A DNA stretch of 24,560 nucleotides. Source: an uncultured Oscillospiraceae bacterium (lineage in GTDB: Bacteria > Bacillota > Clostridia > Oscillospirales > Oscillospiraceae). The notes below the pieces were generated by a model, which searched no databases, had not been told where the DNA came from, and saw only the letters and a program-made list of their open reading frames with translations. Numbering within the stretch: position 1 is the stretch's first letter; every line of letters starts with the position of its first letter. The stretch covers positions 353 through 24,912 of the forward strand of contig CAJTUD010000040.1 in assembly GCA_910579725.1 (NCBI GenBank). Reading direction: 5' to 3'. A program made the translations under genes and the position numbers. Shown in pieces: positions 21,943-24,560 of this stretch.

Positions 21943-23784
21943 TCAGGTTCCGCCTATCATGGCCAGAACCTCCTCCCCCGTCATGCCCGCCGTCACATTC
22001 CAGCGGCACAGGGCGTACAGGCTCTGCGGCAGGCCCCGAACCAGCACGTTGGGCCGGTCCGTCTCAATGGACAGCGTCACAGGAATGCCTGCCTGATGGA
22101 TGAGCACCTCGGTGAGGACGTTGTAATATCCTCCTGGGTAAGCCAGGGCGGAAAAACCCTCTCCCAGCTCCCGCCGCCGCTCCCGGTCATAGATCTCCAT
22201 GTCGTTCTCCAGCATGACGGCGTAGTCCTCCTCCCGCTCTCCCGGCAGAGGCAGGGCGGAGGCGCGAATCCTGTCCCCGCTCTCAAAGGGGGCCCACTGG
22301 TGAAGGTCGTAGGTGTGGGACTGGAAGTCCACGGCTCCGGAGGCCGTCATCTCCCGGGCCTGCTCATAGCTGAAGTGGGGCGTCAGACGGAACTGGGTAT
22401 CCTTATAGAACTCCTCGTGGCCCACAGAGCTGCCAATGGCAAAAATGGTCGCCTTCATCCCGTACTGCTCCAGAAGCGGCCAGGCAATTTCATAGTTGCT
22501 GAGATACCCATCGTCAAAGGTGATGCAGACCGGTTTGTCAGGCAATTCCCCGCCGCGGTAGACGTAGTCAATCAGATCTTCCATGAAAACGGCCGTATAT
22601 CCCCCGTCCCGCAGGGCTTCCAGATGGGAGGCAAACTCCGGCGGCGTCACCGCGCCCTCCTCGTCCCCGCTGAAATGGTGGTACATCAGAATGGGCACCT
22701 CCACCGTATACGCCGCCGGGTCCTCCGCCTGGGGCATGCCCTGACGGCTGCTCTCCCGGCAGTTCTCCGCCGTAATGAAGGTCCCAAAGTCCTCCGGCCG
22801 GTAGACGCTGTCATCTCCAAAGATCTCCGCCAGCATCATGGTCCCCACTGCGTTGCGGAAATGGGCGGCGTCATAAAAATACCGGCTGTCGCGGGAAAGG
22901 GAAGAACTGCTGAAATCCCAGAAGTCCACCACCCGGGCCACGGCGGTTCTGTACCGGGCCAGCGCCTCCTCGCCGTAAGCCTCCAGCTGGGCGGCATAGG
23001 CGGGACTGCAAATCACCGTCAGATTGACTCCCTTTTCCTCGCACATGTCCCGGATGGCCGTCAGGTCCTCCACACATTGGTCCAGGCAGGGCATTTCCGC
23101 CTGCTCCGGCCGCGGCCAGTACTGGAAGTCTCCTCCGTGAGCGGCCTGGTAAATCTCCCGATCCCCGATTTTTTCCACATCCCGCACCCGTTTGTCATAA
23201 CAGCCAGTATCCACGTCAAAACAGTCAAACTCCTGGGGCAGATACGTGTCCTGCATCCAGGAGCGCACCTTGTCCAAAGCGTACTTCGGATCGCAGAAGG
23301 CATAGCGGAGATAAAACAGCGGCAGATTTTCCCCGGAGACCAGGGCGTGCGTCCGGTAGTGGATGTCATCCTGCCGGATGCCATACTCCTCCACCTCGGT
23401 GAGATTCAGGTTCAAAACCAGATTTTTTACCTCATAATGCTCCAGAATATAGGCGGCGTTCGCCCGATAGTTGCACATGTCGCTGCCATAGGAAAAGAGG
23501 TTGTAGAAGCGCGCGTCCATGTACTCGTTGAGCTCCCCGGTGCTCAGAGACGCGGCGCAGGAGGAGCCGATCACATAGGAGTCAAACCTCTCATGATTCT
23601 CCTCCAGCCATGCGATCTTGGCTGCTCTGGGGTTATTATACTCATTATAGCTGTACCAATCGAAAATCGGGTCGCCGAACACTCCGAAGGGATCGATCAG
23701 CATATTCGCCGCGGGATAGATCATCAGCACCAGCGCCATTGCGGCAATTCGCGCCCATCCCGGAATACTTTTTCTGCGTTTCAT
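21943..23784 (-). CDS. Fusion of an SGNH-like acyltransferase/hydrolase domain and a CE4 polysaccharide deacetylase
   Basis: 613 aa. A basic N-terminus and one membrane helix (~11-30) place the rest outside the cell. Residues ~30-330 form an SGNH-like domain: V-I-G-S-S (71-75) supplies the nucleophile block and Y-F-Y-D-A-A-H-F (302-309) the Asp305/His308 pair, the same arrangement as DltD/AlgX-type partners of MBOAT enzymes. Residues ~360-613 are a NodB/PgaB-like deacetylase: L-M-Y-H-H-F (366-371), T-F-D-D-G (422-426), Q-S-H-T-Y-D-L-H with His490 and His495, and A-Y-P-G-G (548-552). It probably acylates or de-esterifies and also N-deacetylates the same polymer. ATG 23784 has GGGAG about 12 bases upstream; it is the first gene of the operon. 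A split into two genes is excluded: the frame is continuous. Confidence 0.9.
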   Translation of the reverse strand: MKRRKSIPGWARIAAMALVLMIYPAANMLIDPFGVFGDPIFDWYSYNEYNNPRAAKIAWLEENHERFDSYVIGSSCAASLSTGELNEYMDARFYNLFSYGSDMCNYRANAAYILEHYEVKNLVLNLNLTEVEEYGIRQDDIHYRTHALVSGENLPLFYLRYAFCDPKYALDKVRSWMQDTYLPQEFDCFDVDTGCYDKRVRDVEKIGDREIYQAAHGGDFQYWPRPEQAEMPCLDQCVEDLTAIRDMCEEKGVNLTVICSPAYAAQLEAYGEEALARYRTAVARVVDFWDFSSSSLSRDSRYFYDAAHFRNAVGTMMLAEIFGDDSVYRPEDFGTFITAENCRESSRQGMPQAEDPAAYTVEVPILMYHHFSGDEEGAVTPPEFASHLEALRDGGYTAVFMEDLIDYVYRGGELPDKPVCITFDDGYLSNYEIAWPLLEQYGMKATIFAIGSSVGHEEFYKDTQFRLTPHFSYEQAREMTASGAVDFQSHTYDLHQWAPFESGDRIRASALPLPGEREEDYAVMLENDMEIYDRERRRELGEGFSALAYPGGYYNVLTEVLIHQAGIPVTLSIETDRPNVLVRGLPQSLYALCRWNVTAGMTGEEVLAMIGGT

Positions 23785-23886
23785 GACCGATGCATTCTCC
23801 CTGGTCAGAATTCCGGTATGATTTTCTTGCCCTTTTTCTCTGGGAGCTCCACTTTTCTCTGCAAAACCATACCTTGTTGTTCCGTC

Positions 23887-23915
23887 AGTTTATCACACAA
23901 ATTTCCTGTTTTCAA
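23887..23915 (-). promoter_or_regulatory. Promoter of the surface-acylation operon
   Basis: Minus strand -35 TTGAAA (23910-23915), 17-bp spacer, -10 TAAACT (23887-23892) with extended TGA. It would give a leader of ~95 bases. Confidence 0.65.
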
Positions 23916-23953
23916 TACGCGATTCAAAAAACGCCTGTCCCACCCGCTTTGCG

Positions 23954-23982
23954 TTGACATGTGTACATAATTCCGCTATAAT
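23954..23982 (+). promoter_or_regulatory. Consensus promoter of the antitoxin-like gene
   Basis: -35 TTGACA (23954-23959), 17-bp spacer, -10 TATAAT (23977-23982): a perfect sigma-70/SigA consensus, the best promoter in the window. Confidence 0.92.
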
Positions 23983-23992
23983 TATGTACACA
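23960..23992. promoter_or_regulatory. Perfect 13-bp inverted-repeat operator over the promoter
   Basis: Arms TGTGTACATAATT (23960-23972) and AATTATGTACACA (23980-23992) flank a 7-base centre. The left arm fills the spacer just after the -35 and the right arm overlaps the -10. Each arm contains the palindrome TGTACA. This is the expected geometry for autorepression by the downstream Phd/YefM-like protein. Confidence 0.85.
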
Positions 23993-24008
23993 GAAAGGAG
24001 GCCTTACC

Positions 24009-24416
24009 ATGCCGCAGATCAGACCAATTACCGATTTGAGAAACACAAATGAAATCTCTGAGCTTTGCCACGCCCGCAGGGAACCGGTATTCATCACCAA
24101 AAACGGCTATGGAGACCTGGTGATCATGAGTATGGAAACCTATGAAGCCCTGACGGCGGCCCCGCCTCCCGCCGCAGCACCGGAGCCGGAGGAAATGTGC
24201 TTTCTGATAGAAAAGGCTCCCGTGTGGGCAGGCGTACTGGCGGAGGTGCTGGCCCAGAACCGGATTCCCTTCGTCAAGGAAAGCGCTATGGGCGCCGGCA
24301 TGACACTGCGGGCGGGTTCCATGCTGGACACCATCCGCTTTTTTGTTCCCCGCTCCCAGCTGAAATCCGCCCAGGAGCTGGCCGAAGGCCTTTTCGCCGG
24401 GGAGGAAACTGACTGA
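24009..24416 (+). CDS. Phd/YefM-type antitoxin-like protein with an extra C-terminal domain
   Basis: 135 aa. Residues 1-48 are a Phd/YefM DNA-binding fold: P-I-T-D-L-R-N-T-N-E-I-S near the N-terminus, E-P-V-F-I-T-K-N-G and L-V-I-M-S-M-E-T-Y-E. A Pro/Ala hinge (50-61) leads to a second domain (~62-130) that resembles DUF2007-type small signalling domains (A-G-V-L-A-E-V-L-A-Q-N-R-I-P-F, then F-F-V-P-R-S-Q-L-K-S-A-Q-E-L). In classical antitoxins the C-terminus binds the toxin; here it is a folded-looking unit. No toxin gene follows in the remaining 144 bases. ATG 24009 has AAGGAGG 7 bases upstream. The DUF2007 assignment is tentative. Confidence 0.85.
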   Translation: MPQIRPITDLRNTNEISELCHARREPVFITKNGYGDLVIMSMETYEALTAAPPPAAAPEPEEMCFLIEKAPVWAGVLAEVLAQNRIPFVKESAMGAGMTLRAGSMLDTIRFFVPRSQLKSAQELAEGLFAGEETD

Positions 24417-24426
24417 CAAGCGTATA

Positions 24427-24443
24427 GCCGGCCGCAGGCCGGC
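24427..24443. terminator. Short GC hairpin after the antitoxin-like gene
   Basis: Perfect 7-bp stem of pure G/C (24427-24433 with 24437-24443) and a GCA loop, 11 bases after the stop. No T-run follows, so it may only protect the transcript end. Confidence 0.4.
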
Positions 24444-24527
24444 CCACGGAAAAAGCAATTTGCGGGCCAAACCCGGCCCGATCTCCTTCCTCAAAAAAGT
24501 GGCTGCGCCGCTCTTTCAACATGCAGA

Positions 24528-24560
24528 AGCCCGCTCACCGCCTGTGGCGGTGAGCGGGCT
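24528..24560. terminator. Terminator-like hairpin at the window edge
   Basis: Perfect 15-bp GC-rich stem (24528-24542 with 24546-24560) with a TGT loop. The sequence ends at the last base of the stem, so a T-run on the plus strand cannot be seen. The stretch between 24444 and 24527 holds no gene. Confidence 0.65.

Noticed and set aside
17700..23784. Canonical dlt operon or a polyketide cluster
   Set aside because: No DltA adenylation enzyme, and no ketosynthase or acyltransferase domains; the carrier protein is beside an FkbH-type loader instead.
22096..23970. Very long open frame on the plus strand opposite the SGNH/deacetylase gene (624 codons)
   Set aside because: It mirrors a strong, motif-rich gene on the minus strand, has no ribosome site or recognisable domain, and has the low-complexity His/Gly/Arg/Gln-rich composition typical of GC-rich antisense frames.
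24417..24560. Toxin gene partnered with the Phd/YefM-like protein
   Set aside because: Only GC-rich hairpins and no frame with a ribosome site are present in the remaining bases; a partner could only lie beyond the window.

Overview
This is a 24.6 kb window of GC-rich Gram-positive chromosome. Strong GGAGG-type ribosome binding sites, frequent GTG/TTG starts, lipoprotein-type solute-binding proteins, a DltB-like O-acyltransferase and compact operons suggest a gut-type Clostridia of the Oscillospiraceae group (relatives of Flavonifractor, Pseudoflavonifractor or Oscillibacter). That placement is inference from style, not from a marker gene. I see no rRNA, tRNA, CRISPR array, transposase or phage gene.

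Layout. (1) 1-3330, plus strand: the 3' part of a carbohydrate ABC importer, with a truncated solute-binding protein, a terminator-like hairpin and two permeases. (2) 3510-5257: a TetR regulator divergent from a 44-aa membrane protein translationally coupled to a membrane-anchored alpha/beta hydrolase, with face-to-face promoters around operator-like repeats. (3) 5396-9108, minus strand: an OmpR-family response regulator, a sensor kinase, an unrecognised membrane-anchored extracytoplasmic protein and a VanY-like D,D-carboxypeptidase, probably one cell-wall-sensing operon. (4) 9346-15990, minus strand: an alpha-glucan uptake and use locus (solute-binding lipoprotein, two permeases, LacI regulator, glycogen phosphorylase) with a LacI-type operator just downstream of the first promoter. 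Neither importer has an ATPase gene here, so both probably share one encoded elsewhere. (5) 16246-17634: a MATE transporter with its own promoter. (6) 17700-23784, minus strand: a five-gene operon made of an SGNH-like plus polysaccharide deacetylase fusion, an MBOAT acyltransferase, an FkbH-type HAD-IIIC protein, an acyl carrier protein and a VOC protein. (7) 24009-24416: a Phd/YefM-type antitoxin-like protein with an extra C-terminal domain, no toxin beside it, and a near-consensus promoter embedded in a perfect 13-bp inverted repeat.

The most interesting region is the operon at 17700-23784. It has the architecture of a Dlt or AlgI-type cell-envelope acylation machine (carrier protein, MBOAT channel enzyme, extracytoplasmic SGNH partner). 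The DltA adenylation enzyme is replaced by an FkbH-family enzyme, which in characterised cases loads a glyceryl group from 1,3-bisphosphoglycerate onto an ACP. The SGNH partner is fused to a CE4 deacetylase. I infer a system that decorates a surface polysaccharide with a glyceryl-derived acyl group and also deacetylates it. A dispersed AT-rich intergenic repeat occurs twice, before the MBOAT gene and before the response regulator.
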